Source of the DNA: JBCFBK01 sp050173895
Lineage (GTDB): Bacteria; Bacteroidota; Bacteroidia; Bacteroidales; Prolixibacteraceae
Assembly (NCBI GenBank): GCA_050173895.1
Contig: JBFXKJ010000103.1
Span: 1-12,397 of the forward strand
Direction: 5' to 3'
Length of the DNA: 12,397 bases
Part shown: positions 1 through 7,489 of the stretch, one piece after another
Numbering within the stretch: position 1 is the first letter of the stretch
Layout: every line of letters starts with the position of its first letter
Program-made: the position numbers and the translations under genes
Notes under the pieces: generated by a model
Database searches by the model: none
Seen by the model: only the letters and a program-made list of their open reading frames with translations
What the model was told of the DNA's origin: nothing

Positions 1-81
1 GACCGCTTTATCAAGTCAGATACCTCTCAGATCATCAGGAGGACCGAACAAAACGTGACTGAATTCATGAAAACGCTTTAG
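1..81 (+). CDS. 3' end of an unidentified gene
   Basis: An open frame runs from the first base to a TAG at 79-81 and encodes the last 26 residues of a protein, ending in EFMKTL. The fragment is hydrophilic and charged with no membrane segment, and I cannot assign it to a family. Reality is supported by the hairpin laid exactly over its stop codon, as expected of a true gene end. The start and function lie outside the window. Confidence 0.5.
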   Translation, partial: DRFIKSDTSQIIRRTEQNVTEFMKTL

Positions 82-90
82 CGTTTTTCA
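68..90 (+). terminator. Hairpin over the stop codon of the upstream gene
   Basis: TGAAAACGC (68-76) pairs with GCGTTTTCA, present at 81-90 with one extra T, around a TTTA loop. The descending arm carries a run of five T. The TAG stop of the upstream gene overlaps the loop and stem. It looks like an intrinsic terminator made compact by overlap with the coding end. Confidence 0.5.
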
Positions 91-100
91 TCATCCGCAA

Positions 101-125
101 ACTGCCGGTCTTTTTAACCGGCAGT
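101..125. terminator. Second hairpin, terminator-like
   Basis: ACTGCCGGT (101-109) and ACCGGCAGT (117-125) form a perfect 9-bp stem with a 7-base T-rich loop. It follows the stop-codon hairpin by only 10 bases. The T run is in the loop, not after the stem, so it may be a back-up terminator or a stabilising 3' end for the upstream transcript. Confidence 0.5.
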
Positions 126-243
126 ATTTCCCGCTATGAATACAAAAAATACTTAAAAATCGGTCAGTTTCCGGTTCCGGTTTTAAACCAGAAAAATAAA
201 AACGGTGTTACTTCAATTAATCTAATCCCTAAAAGTAAATTCC

Positions 244-1611
244 ATGAGGTTTCTTACCGACGCTTTCGACCGGTTTTTCAGACAGGAAAGTTCTTCAAGT
301 GTTTTGTTGCTATTGGTGACTGTTGTCACCCTTTTGCTTGTCAATGTCGGATTTTACGATGCATATTATGACCTGCTGCATCAGAAACTGACCTTTGGAA
401 TTCCCGGATTTGAGTTATCCAAATCACTGATCCTGTGGATTAACGACGGACTGATGGCCATTTTCTTTTTTGTGATCGGGCTGGAGGTGAAGCGCGAGAT
501 CCTGGCCGGTGAATTGTCAAACCTCAAAAAGGCCAGTTTGCCGGTAATCGCGGCATGCGGGGGCATGCTGTTCCCTGTGCTGATTTATATTTCCCTGAAC
601 CGGCAGCCCGAGTCCCTCCATGGCTGGGCCATTCCAATGGCCACCGATATTGCTTTCTCGCTGGGGATCCTCCAGTTGTTAGGGAACAGAGTACCTTACG
701 GACTGAAAATATTCCTGACAGCTTTCGCCATTGTTGACGATCTGGGCGCCATCCTGGTCATTGCCCTTTTTTACAGCTCATCGATCCACTGGATGCTCAT
801 CCTGACCGCCTTTGCTATTTTTGCATTCCTTCTGGCGCTGACCTTAAGGGGATATTATTCCAAATATGTTTTCTTTATCGGTGGGGTTGTGATCTGGATC
901 CTCTTTTTGAAGTCGGGGATCCATGCGACCCTGGCGGGTGTGCTGATTGCTTTTGCCATTCCGATCCGGAAACAGATCAAAGTATTTCATTTTCAAAGAG
1001 ACATGCAGGATGCACTCGATACCTTTAAAACAGTTTCAGGCAACGAACAGCCGAAGCTTATTCTGACCGAAGAGCAGGTCGGGGCTGTAAGCACAATCAA
1101 TGAGTTAACCGAAAAAGTGCAGTCGCCGCTGCAGGAGTTGGAGAATAAGCTGCACGGCTGGGTGGCTTTCGTGATTATGCCCATTTTCGCATTCGCCAAC
1201 GCCGGCGTGCTGATTAATTCCGAAAGTTTCTCCAACATGGAATTATCGCTGATCATTGCCACCAGCCTTTTATTGGGCAACACATTGGGAATCAGTCTTT
1301 TTTGCTGGATCGCCATCAAGCTGCGGATTTCCAGCCTTCCGCAGCACAGCCGGTTTTCACAACTCGCTGCAGTTGCGGTTCTGGGAGGAGTCGGGTTTAC
1401 CATGTCGCTTTTCATCACCAATCTCTCCTTCGAGGACCAGGCGATGATCGATGCTTCCAAAATAGGGATCCTTCTGGGATCGCTCGTCTCCGGTCTGCTG
1501 GGTTATTACTTTCTGAAGCTAAGCCTTCCGCCTGCAAATGAAAACGGCACAACGGAATTCCGGGAAGAACTTGTCACAGAAACGGGAAACTCCGGAAAAA
1601 CGAAAAGCTAA
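244..1611 (+). CDS. nhaA: Na+/H+ antiporter NhaA
   Basis: An inner-membrane antiporter that exports Na+ (or Li+) in exchange for protons, used in pH and salt homeostasis. The 455-aa product contains the NhaA signature GLEVKRE at residues 79-85, the TDIAFSLG motif at 134-141 (Asp135 matching E. coli Asp133), and the paired aspartates Asp165-Asp166 in AIVDDLGAI, matching the ion-binding Asp163/164. Later landmarks are FAFANAGV near 315-322 and GGVGFTMSLF at 381-390. It is longer than E. coli NhaA (388 aa) because of a hydrophilic stretch around 242-303 and a polar tail after 430. The position that is Lys300 in E. coli (motif GKPLGI) appears as Asn346 (GNTLGI). There is no strong ribosome binding site before the ATG, as is usual in Bacteroidota. 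It converges on the downstream transporter gene, overlapping it by four bases. Confidence 0.96.
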   Translation: MRFLTDAFDRFFRQESSSSVLLLLVTVVTLLLVNVGFYDAYYDLLHQKLTFGIPGFELSKSLILWINDGLMAIFFFVIGLEVKREILAGELSNLKKASLPVIAACGGMLFPVLIYISLNRQPESLHGWAIPMATDIAFSLGILQLLGNRVPYGLKIFLTAFAIVDDLGAILVIALFYSSSIHWMLILTAFAIFAFLLALTLRGYYSKYVFFIGGVVIWILFLKSGIHATLAGVLIAFAIPIRKQIKVFHFQRDMQDALDTFKTVSGNEQPKLILTEEQVGAVSTINELTEKVQSPLQELENKLHGWVAFVIMPIFAFANAGVLINSESFSNMELSLIIATSLLLGNTLGISLFCWIAIKLRISSLPQHSRFSQLAAVAVLGGVGFTMSLFITNLSFEDQAMIDASKIGILLGSLVSGLLGYYFLKLSLPPANENGTTEFREELVTETGNSGKTKS

Positions 1612-2519
1612 AGGAAAAAAACACCTACCCCCAGCACAGTAATCACCGCTCCTATGATTTCCTTCCAGTTTACTTTTTCTTTGAAAATAAGCACTGCAGG
1701 AGGAATGATCAGAACGGGAACAATCGACATCATCGTTGCGGCGATACCGGCTTTAGTGTTTTGAATGGCCAGCAGGGAAAAAGCGACACCCAGAAAAGGC
1801 CCGAAAAAAGAACCGAGTGTGATCCGTTTCATGGCATCCCGGTTTTTGACTGCCTCCCATACCCTGCCATATCGTTTCAGGACAAACAGCAGGATGGCGA
1901 ATCCGGTCAGGCCGGTGAGCACCCGGATCTGCGAAGCCGCAAAAGCATCATAACCGCCCATTCCCTTTTTGCTCAGCACAAGTCCGATTGCCTGTCCCAA
2001 AGCCCCTCCCAGGGCCAGGAGAATGCCTTTCAGCGAATAGGAAGTCGTTAATCTCCTTTTAGCAATACTCCCGTTCAATGCCCGGTTCTGCCGTTTCAGC
2101 ACCACCATGCTGATCCCGGCCAGGGTGATACCCATTCCGGCCAGGTTCATCAGCGAAAGAACTTCCCCCAGGATCAGCCAGGAGATGAAAGCAGTGAAGG
2201 GTGGGGTCATCGCCATGATCAGCATGGAGATCCGCGCGCCGATCACCACGTAGGCCTGAAACAGGAACAAATCGCCGATGACAAAGCCGACAAGTCCGGA
2301 GAGAACCAGCCAAAGCCAGCGCTCGGCTCCCGCATCGAAGGGGAACCACATACCCCGGCTGAACCAGTTGTATCCTGCATAAATAAAGAATGCGATTACC
2401 AGACGGATCAGGTTAACGGCCAGTGAACCGACTTTCTTTCCGGCCGATTCAAAGGCCATGCTGGTTACTGTCCAGAAGACAGCCGTCAGCAATGATGCAA
2501 TTTCTCCGAAATAAGCCAT
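1608..2519 (-). CDS. EamA/DMT-family transporter, 10 membrane segments
   Basis: A drug/metabolite-transporter-superfamily permease of the inner membrane. The 303-aa protein is almost entirely hydrophobic and built as two EamA repeats, about residues 5-142 and 163-302, joined by a basic loop near 142-157. Each repeat ends with the typical proline-containing helix followed by an acidic or basic turn: TPPFTAFISWLILGE at 105-119 and VPVLIIPPAVLIFKEK at 267-282. Substrates of this family range from amino acids to nucleotides and metabolites, and nothing here narrows the choice. The gene runs in the same direction as asnB, 71 bases beyond it, so it could be co-transcribed, although no shared function is evident. 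Its stop codon overlaps that of nhaA on the other strand, leaving no room for a separate terminator. Confidence 0.9.
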   Translation of the reverse strand: MAYFGEIASLLTAVFWTVTSMAFESAGKKVGSLAVNLIRLVIAFFIYAGYNWFSRGMWFPFDAGAERWLWLVLSGLVGFVIGDLFLFQAYVVIGARISMLIMAMTPPFTAFISWLILGEVLSLMNLAGMGITLAGISMVVLKRQNRALNGSIAKRRLTTSYSLKGILLALGGALGQAIGLVLSKKGMGGYDAFAASQIRVLTGLTGFAILLFVLKRYGRVWEAVKNRDAMKRITLGSFFGPFLGVAFSLLAIQNTKAGIAATMMSIVPVLIIPPAVLIFKEKVNWKEIIGAVITVLGVGVFFL

Positions 2520-2590
2520 TTGGCTGAAACTGTGAATTTGCCGGCGAAATTACAGGTTTTTTCAGATAATTACCGGACCCCTGCTTATTT

Positions 2591-4264
2591 TTATTTCACC
2601 GCATTGGCACGCTCATGAACGCCCGACACAGAGCGACCGGAAGGATCCGCGTTTTTGCGGAACGATTCATCCCATGCCAGCGCTTCGGCCGTGCTGCAGG
2701 CAATAGACGGTACCGACGGCACACAGGCAGCCGCCTGGTCGGAAGGGAAAAGCTCTGTAAAAATAGAGCGGTACAGGTATTCCTCCTTCGACATGGGGGT
2801 ATGGACCGGAAAGCGGAAATGCGCATTTTTCATCATCTCGTCCGACACTTTTTCGGAAGCGATTTTCTTCAGGGTATCGATCCAGCCATATCCCACGCCA
2901 TCGGAGAACTGTTCCTTCTGCCGCCAGGCAATACTCTCCGGCAGCATATCTTCAAAAGACTTGCGCAGCACCCACTTTTCCATTTTACCGTTACCGGCCA
3001 TCTTATCTTTCGGATTGAGGCGCATCGCTACGTCGAGAAATTCCTTGTCAAGGAAAGGGACACGGCCCTCCACTCCCCAGGCAGCCAGCGTCTTATTGGC
3101 ACGCAGGCAATCGTACAGGTTGAGCTTGCTGAGCTTCCGCAGCGTTTCCTTATGAAATTCCCCGGGATTGGGCGCCTTATGGAAATAAAGGTAACCTCCG
3201 AACACCTCGTCGGCGCCCTCGCCCGAAAGCACCATCTTAATGCCCATTGAACGGATTACGCGGGCCATCATATACATCGGCGTGGATGCCCGGATGGTGG
3301 TTACATCATAGGTTTCGATGTGGTAAATCACGTCCCTGACCGCATCAAGCCCTTCCTGGATGGTATAATGAATTTCGTGGTGAATGGTCCCGATGTGATC
3401 GGCCACCTTACGGGCAGCAGCCAGGTCGGGCGAACCCTCCAGCCCAATGACGAATGAATGCAGCTGGGGCCACCAGGCCTCTTTTTTGTCTTCTTCCTCA
3501 ATCCGTTTGGCCGAGAACTTCTTTGCCAGTGCGGAGGTGATGGACGAATCCAGGCCGCCCGACAACAACACCCCGTAGGGAACATCCGACATGAGTTGAC
3601 GGTGCACCGCCTGTTCCATGGCTTTTCGCAACTCATCCAGGCTGGTTACATTGTCTTTCACATTTTCAAAATCCATCCAGTCGCGCGTCCACCAGCGCCT
3701 GATCTCCCCATCCTTGCTGTAAAGATAACTCGCCGGCGGAAACTCCTCAATCCTGGAGCAATAGCCTTCGAGCGCCTTCAGCTCCGAAGCGACGTAAAAA
3801 TTGCCGTTTTTATCCCACCCCATGTAGAGGGGAATGATCCCGACATGATCGCGGCCAATCAGATAAGCGTCCTGTTCTTCATCGTACAGTGCAAAGGCAA
3901 AGATCCCGTTCAGGTCGTCGAGAAAAGCCGGCCCTTTCTCCCGGTACAGGGCCAGGATCACCTCACAGTCGGAGCCCGTCTGATATTCATAACAGGCCTT
4001 CGTTCTTTCTCTGATGGTACGATGGTTATATATCTCACCGTTCACCCCCAGGATCAGTTTTCTGTCTTTGCTGTATAAAGGCTGTCCGCCCGAAACAGGG
4101 TCAACGATCGACAGACGCTCATGAGCGATAATCGCTTTCTCCCCGCAGTAGATGCCCGACCAGTCCGGTCCGCGATGCCTGAGCAGCTTTGACTGTTCCA
4201 AAACCTGCTGCCGCAATGCTTGTGCATCCGTCTTTAAATCAAACACGCCTACTATTCCACACAT
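2591..4264 (-). CDS. asnB: Asparagine synthase B, glutamine-hydrolysing
   Basis: A cytoplasmic enzyme that makes asparagine from aspartate and ATP with glutamine-derived ammonia. The 557-aa length matches E. coli AsnB (554 aa). The class II glutamine amidotransferase domain begins at MCGIVGVFD, so Cys2 becomes the N-terminal nucleophile after Met removal. This fixes the start codon. Glutamine-site motifs follow: HERLSIVDP at 48-56, NGEIYNH at 75-81 and GSDCEV at 97-102. The synthetase domain has the pyrophosphate loop SGGLDSS at 235-241, SGEGADEVFGGY at 347-358 and EGRVPFLDKEF at 399-409. The C-terminal segment with PSIACSTAEALAWD and DPSGRSVSGVH is typical of bacterial AsnB. A well-matched Bacteroidota promoter lies about 40 bases upstream. 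No terminator is visible after it, so transcription may continue into the EamA-type gene. Confidence 0.97.
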   Translation of the reverse strand: MCGIVGVFDLKTDAQALRQQVLEQSKLLRHRGPDWSGIYCGEKAIIAHERLSIVDPVSGGQPLYSKDRKLILGVNGEIYNHRTIRERTKACYEYQTGSDCEVILALYREKGPAFLDDLNGIFAFALYDEEQDAYLIGRDHVGIIPLYMGWDKNGNFYVASELKALEGYCSRIEEFPPASYLYSKDGEIRRWWTRDWMDFENVKDNVTSLDELRKAMEQAVHRQLMSDVPYGVLLSGGLDSSITSALAKKFSAKRIEEEDKKEAWWPQLHSFVIGLEGSPDLAAARKVADHIGTIHHEIHYTIQEGLDAVRDVIYHIETYDVTTIRASTPMYMMARVIRSMGIKMVLSGEGADEVFGGYLYFHKAPNPGEFHKETLRKLSKLNLYDCLRANKTLAAWGVEGRVPFLDKEFLDVAMRLNPKDKMAGNGKMEKWVLRKSFEDMLPESIAWRQKEQFSDGVGYGWIDTLKKIASEKVSDEMMKNAHFRFPVHTPMSKEEYLYRSIFTELFPSDQAAACVPSVPSIACSTAEALAWDESFRKNADPSGRSVSGVHERANAVK

Positions 4265-4304
4265 ATGCCTGTTCTATTCAGTTATACAATTTTCCACTTC
4301 CTGC

Positions 4305-4335
4305 CAAAATTATACATTTTGTTCTAACAAACAAA
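4305..4335 (-). promoter_or_regulatory. asnB promoter, Bacteroidota type
   Basis: Read leftward, the -33 element TTTG (4332-4335) is separated by 19 bases from the -7 element TAATTTTG (4305-4312). This is an exact match to the TTTG / TAnnTTTG consensus of the primary Bacteroidota sigma factor. Transcription should start near 4298 and give an untranslated leader of about 35 bases before the asnB ATG. Confidence 0.75.
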
Positions 4336-4546
4336 TATTATCTGACATATTTCTATTATTAAAACAAATAAAATAACACATATATCTTTTTAAAACTAAT
4401 TCTCTTTCTTTTTGAAAAAGGAGTAAGATTTCGGTTATCCCCTTTTTTAAGCGGACCTTCATGCAAAAACAGGAAAATTTTTGGTGCGCCCCTCTGCCAG
4501 AAGAGGTGGATAAAGCTGAAAAGCGCATTTTCCGCAGGCGAATGTC

Positions 4547-4585
4547 AATAAAAAAAGCAGCTCTTTGGGAACTGCTTTTTTTATT
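4547..4585. terminator. Bidirectional intrinsic terminator downstream of ychF
   Basis: AATAAAAAAAGCAG (4547-4560) and its exact complement CTGCTTTTTTTATT (4572-4585) form a perfect 14-bp stem with an 11-base loop. Runs of seven A and seven T flank the GC core, so it works as an oligo-U terminator in either direction. It sits 17 bases past the ychF stop codon and mainly terminates the ychF transcript. Confidence 0.88.
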
Positions 4586-4602
4586 GGTGTTGAAATTATT
4601 TT

Positions 4603-5703
4603 TCAGACATTGAACCGGAAGTGCATGATATCGCCATCTCTGACCACGTAATCTTTCCCCTCGATCGATATTTTACCGGCTTCGCGGCACGCCTGTTCCG
4701 ATCCCAGCAGAATATAATCGTCGTAGCGGATTACTTCGGCCCGGATAAAGCCTTTTTCAAAGTCGGAGTGAATGATCCCTGCCGCCTGCGGAGCTTTGCA
4801 GCCACGCGGGTAAGTCCACGCCTTGACCTCCTTGGGGCCGGCGGTGAAATACGTCTCAAGACGCAGCAAGCTGTATGCCAGCTTAATCAACTTATTAACG
4901 CCCGACTCCTTCAGTCCCAGGTCTTCCAGAAACATCTGACGTTCCTCATAGCTTTCCAGTTCGGCGATCTCGGCTTCGGTGGCTGCAGCGATGACCAGGA
5001 TACCGGCATTTTCATCCTGAACAGCCTTTCTCATGGCTTCCACATAGCTGTTGCCCGTGTTGACCGATGCTTCATCCACATTGCAGACATACAAAATCGG
5101 CTTGTTGGTGAGCAACTGCAGGTCACGGGCCAGCTTTTGATCAGCTTCGTCGATTTCGACCGTCCTGGCTGATTTTCCCTGCAGAAGCGCCTCCCGGTAA
5201 AGCGTCAGGATGCGGTACATCCGCTTTGCCTCCGGGTCATTTCCGGCCTTTGCCTGTTTTTCCACTTTGGCAATCCTGCTTTCAACCGTCTCCAGGTCTT
5301 TCAGCTGAAGCTCAATATCGATGGTTTCCTTATCTCTGACCGGATCGATTGTGACGTCCACATGCGTGACATTCTCGTCTTCGAAGCACCTTAAAACATG
5401 AATGATGGCATCGGTTTCGCGGATATGCCCCAGAAATTTGTTGCCCAGTCCCTCGCCTTTGCTGGCTCCGCGGACCAGGCCGGCAATATCGACTATTTCG
5501 ACTGTCGTAGGCACAATGCGCTCGGGGTGCACCAGTTCTGCCAGCTTGTTCAGCCGCCCGTCCGGAACCGTGATCACGCCCACGTTCGGTTCAATGGTAC
5601 AAAAAGGGAAGTTGGCAGCCTGTGCCCGGGCATTGGACAAACAGTTAAACAAAGTCGACTTCCCCACGTTCGGAAGCCCAACAATACCACACTTTAAAGC
5701 CAT
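4603..5703 (-). CDS. ychF: Redox-regulated ATPase YchF (OLA1 type)
   Basis: A universally conserved P-loop NTPase of the Obg/TRAFAC group, cytoplasmic and ribosome-associated. The family prefers ATP to GTP and is linked to stress and translation control. The 366-aa length fits the family (E. coli about 363). The Walker A / G1 motif GLPNVGKST is at residues 9-17, followed by FPFCTIEPNVG at 33-43, the G3 motif DIAGLVRGASKGEGLG at 72-87 and the G4-like NVDE at 208-211 in place of NKxD. The altered G4 is the known basis of relaxed nucleotide specificity. A coiled-coil insertion spans about 130-160, and the C-terminal TGS domain about 283-366, including GCKAPQAAGIIHSDFEKGF. The ATG matches the expected MALKCGIVG start. 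A leftward -7 element lies about 27 bases upstream. Confidence 0.97.
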   Translation of the reverse strand: MALKCGIVGLPNVGKSTLFNCLSNARAQAANFPFCTIEPNVGVITVPDGRLNKLAELVHPERIVPTTVEIVDIAGLVRGASKGEGLGNKFLGHIRETDAIIHVLRCFEDENVTHVDVTIDPVRDKETIDIELQLKDLETVESRIAKVEKQAKAGNDPEAKRMYRILTLYREALLQGKSARTVEIDEADQKLARDLQLLTNKPILYVCNVDEASVNTGNSYVEAMRKAVQDENAGILVIAAATEAEIAELESYEERQMFLEDLGLKESGVNKLIKLAYSLLRLETYFTAGPKEVKAWTYPRGCKAPQAAGIIHSDFEKGFIRAEVIRYDDYILLGSEQACREAGKISIEGKDYVVRDGDIMHFRFNV

Positions 5704-5729
5704 TCTGTTTTCTTTAAAAAATTGCGGTG

Positions 5730-5737
5730 CAAAGTTA
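5730..5737 (-). promoter_or_regulatory. Candidate -7 element of ychF
   Basis: Read leftward, TAACTTTG matches TAnnTTTG exactly and lies 27 bases before the ychF ATG, giving a leader of about 20 bases. No clear TTTG is present 19-21 bases upstream, so the call rests on the -7 element and its position. Confidence 0.5.
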
Positions 5738-5749
5738 ATCGTTTTTCCT

Positions 5750-5757
5750 TACTTTTG
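5750..5757 (+). promoter_or_regulatory. Candidate -7 element of the ECF sigma operon
   Basis: TACTTTTG matches TAnnTTTG exactly. It lies 129 bases before the likely sigma-factor ATG (5887) and predicts a leader of about 120 bases. A -33 TTTG at the proper spacing is not evident. It sits 12 bases from the ychF -7 element on the other strand, so the two divergent promoters would overlap. An ECF-type autoregulated promoter could be present but cannot be recognised. Confidence 0.4.
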
Positions 5758-5886
5758 ACGGGAATTTGCGGAAGCAGCATCTCTGTTTTGCACTCAGGAC
5801 AGTCCCTTTCGTGCCAAACCGTTAAATTTTGTGAATACATTAAACCTCTGCCAGATTTATTGATCTCACAGGAAACCGGAAAGATC

Positions 5887-6432
5887 ATGATCAGTGAAGA
5901 ACACCTGTTGGTCCAGCTTAGGGATGAAAGCACAAGAAAAGAGGCTTTCCGGACGCTGGTCGTTACCTATAAACAGCGTCTTTACTGGCATATCCGGAAA
6001 ATTGTGCTCGATCATGATGATGCCGATGATGTTCTGCAGAACACCTTTATAAAGGTATGGCGCAATATCGGGGGGTTCAGGGCTGAATCAGGTCTGTACA
6101 CCTGGCTCTACCGGATCGCCACCAACGAATCCCTGACCTTTCTCAGCCAAAAGAAAAAAAGGATGTTCGGGGCAGGAGAAGAAATCAGCGATTATCTTGT
6201 GGAAAACATCCGGACCGATCCGTATTTCAGCGGAGACGAGGTGCAACGCAAACTGCAGGAGGCCATTGCCCTGCTGCCTGAAAAGCAAAGACTGGTGTTC
6301 AACATGCGCTATTTTGACGACATTAAATATCAGGACATGGAGAAAATACTGGACACCTCAGCGGGCGCACTGAAAGCATCTTATCACCATGCAGTGAAAA
6401 AAATTGAGGACTATTTCAAATCGACCGACTAA
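5887..6432 (+). CDS. ECF-type RNA polymerase sigma factor
   Basis: A small alternative sigma factor that directs RNA polymerase to a stress- or signal-specific promoter set. From the ATG at 5887 it is 181 aa, the normal ECF size. Region 2 spans about 22-92, with DDADDVLQNTFIKVWRN at 44-60 and TWLYRIATNESL at 72-83. Region 4 spans about 122-178, with LPEKQRLVFNMRYF at 130-143 and a helix-turn-helix around YQDMEKILDTSAGALKASYHHAVKK. The frame stays open upstream to an ATG at 5722, but that start precedes the candidate promoter and adds 55 residues not resembling sigma factors. The ATG at 5887 has a purine-rich stretch before it and gives the standard length. It heads a unit with the membrane protein and the Spy-like protein that follow, which are its likely regulators. 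A short GCACA/TGTGC hairpin sits just after its stop (6435-6447). Confidence 0.92.
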   Translation: MISEEHLLVQLRDESTRKEAFRTLVVTYKQRLYWHIRKIVLDHDDADDVLQNTFIKVWRNIGGFRAESGLYTWLYRIATNESLTFLSQKKKRMFGAGEEISDYLVENIRTDPYFSGDEVQRKLQEAIALLPEKQRLVFNMRYFDDIKYQDMEKILDTSAGALKASYHHAVKKIEDYFKSTD

Positions 6433-6497
6433 ATGCACAGATTGTGCTGTTTTAAACTTTTATGCATTTCAGCAGTCAAACGAAAAAATAAGAACAC

Positions 6498-6947
6498 ATG
6501 CAGGAAAGACTGACAGATCACACAAAATATTCAAGGGAAAATCCGTTTGATGTTCCCGAAGGTTATTTTGAGTCAATTGAAGACCGCATAGAGGGGAGGA
6601 TCGCGGATGAAGAAAATTACGAAGCAGATCGTCCGGGCCTTATCAGAATGATCAGGCCTGTCCTTTGGCTGGCAGCCAGTTTCGCACTGGCTTTCCTTCT
6701 GATCTATTTTCCTGTTGAAAAAATCCTGAACCGGTACGCTGCAGAACAGGGGAAAAATCAGACTCCGGCAGCAGGCGTAAATGAAGATCTGCTCATCGGA
6801 TATGACGCACTCGACGAAAATTCATTTTTCCTGATGCTCACCACAACTGAGGATACGACGATCCGGTCGGAAGAGATGATTTCGTATGTCACCTCCGGAA
6901 TAACCGACTATGAGTTGTTCTCAGAACTGACAAGCGAACGTTTTTAA
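6498..6947 (+). CDS. Single-pass membrane protein, probable anti-sigma factor
   Basis: A 149-aa protein of no family I can name with certainty. Residues 1-50 are hydrophilic and presumably cytoplasmic, with the motif NPFDVPEGYFESIEDRI at 15-31. A VPEGYF motif of this kind is recurrent in small Bacteroidota proteins encoded beside ECF sigma factors. One membrane helix follows at about 53-72 (VLWLAASFALAFLLIYF), then an acidic periplasmic part of about 75 residues with no cysteines. Position directly after the sigma gene (65-base gap), cytoplasmic N-terminus and single helix make an anti-sigma role likely. It lacks a recognisable zinc-binding HxxxCxxC motif, so it is not a ZAS-type anti-sigma factor. 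The function is inferred from context and architecture, not from clear homology. Confidence 0.75.
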   Translation: MQERLTDHTKYSRENPFDVPEGYFESIEDRIEGRIADEENYEADRPGLIRMIRPVLWLAASFALAFLLIYFPVEKILNRYAAEQGKNQTPAAGVNEDLLIGYDALDENSFFLMLTTTEDTTIRSEEMISYVTSGITDYELFSELTSERF

Positions 6948-6976
6948 TTACTGTTTAACAAGTAAAACACAGACAA

Positions 6977-7423
6977 ATGAAACAGCTTATCGCAACCATC
7001 GCACTCACGTTCCTGTTTTGCGGAGCATTTGCGCAACCGGGGAAACACGAAGATTTTGAGAAGTACAAGGCGATGAAGATCTCCTTCATGACCGAAAAGC
7101 TGGAACTAAGCCCTGAGGAAGCTCAAAAATTCTGGCCAATTTATAATGAATTTGAGAAAAAACTATTTGATTTTCACCGCAACCGACGGGCAATGGAGAA
7201 AAAAGTAAAAGAAAATTACGACATCTATACGGATGAGGAGTTTAGGCAGATCAGTTTCGATATGGTCGATCAGTTTCGAAAGGAATATGAATTAGTGAAA
7301 GACTACAATGAAAAATTTTTGAAAGTTTTACCCGCAAAAAAAGTAGTGATGATTAGTCCACTCGAAAATGATTTTCGATTCAGGATGATTCGTCAATACC
7401 GGGATAAAGAACACGCAAAATAA
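6977..7423 (+). CDS. Spy/CpxP-like periplasmic protein, probable ECF sensor
   Basis: A 148-aa secreted protein. A signal peptide covers residues 1-19 (MKQLIATIALTFLFCGAFA, cleavage before Gln20). The mature part is all-helical and highly charged. It contains LSPEEAQKFWPIYNEFEKK at 44-62, the Bacteroidota version of the LTxxQ-like motif of Spy/CpxP chaperones. Proteins like this are often encoded last in ECF sigma / anti-sigma units in this phylum, where they are annotated as sensors of ECF-type sigma factors. By analogy with CpxP it may bind misfolded protein or the anti-sigma domain in the periplasm. It follows the membrane protein by 29 bases, clearly in one operon, and ends at a strong hairpin. 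The basic, Arg/Lys-rich C-terminus (after 130) has no visible motif. Confidence 0.8.
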   Translation: MKQLIATIALTFLFCGAFAQPGKHEDFEKYKAMKISFMTEKLELSPEEAQKFWPIYNEFEKKLFDFHRNRRAMEKKVKENYDIYTDEEFRQISFDMVDQFRKEYELVKDYNEKFLKVLPAKKVVMISPLENDFRFRMIRQYRDKEHAK

Positions 7424-7438
7424 CCATAAGTACAATTT

Positions 7439-7489
7439 AAATAGCTGAGTATTAATTTAGTATAATTACAAATAAATACTCAGCTATTT
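7439..7489 (+). terminator. Terminator of the ECF sigma operon
   Basis: AAATAGCTGAGTATT (7439-7453) pairs perfectly with AATACTCAGCTATTT (7475-7489), a 15-bp stem with a 21-base AT-rich loop, starting 16 bases past the stop of the Spy-like gene. The stem ends in TTT but no long T run follows at once, so it could also act as an mRNA 3'-end stabiliser. Confidence 0.65.

Larger units (their letters stand above)
4265..4602. other. 338-base gap between asnB and ychF
   Basis: This AT-rich spacer holds the leftward asnB promoter at its left end and the bidirectional terminator beside ychF at its right end. Between them (about 4340-4545) I see no convincing gene or strong hairpin. The only frame is a 72-codon leftward one (4310-4528) with cysteine-rich, low-complexity content that I consider non-coding. 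Confidence 0.6.

Noticed and set aside
993..1460. A 155-codon leftward frame inside nhaA
   Set aside because: Fully antisense to strongly conserved NhaA codons, with no motif or promoter.
2615..3250. Rightward frames of 166-211 codons within asnB
   Set aside because: They are antisense to conserved asparagine synthetase codons, and their arginine/histidine-rich composition is typical of shadow frames.
4310..4528. A 72-codon leftward frame upstream of asnB
   Set aside because: It runs through the asnB promoter and has low-complexity, cysteine-rich content unlike a bacterial protein.
5722..5886. An upstream ATG extending the first sigma factor by 55 residues
   Set aside because: The start precedes the candidate promoter, the extra residues do not resemble sigma factors, and the ATG at 5887 gives a normal ECF length.
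6435..6447. GCACA-GAT-TGTGC hairpin after the first sigma gene as a terminator
   Set aside because: Only a 5-bp stem with a short T run inside an apparent three-gene unit; at most a weak attenuator, so not listed as a separate feature.
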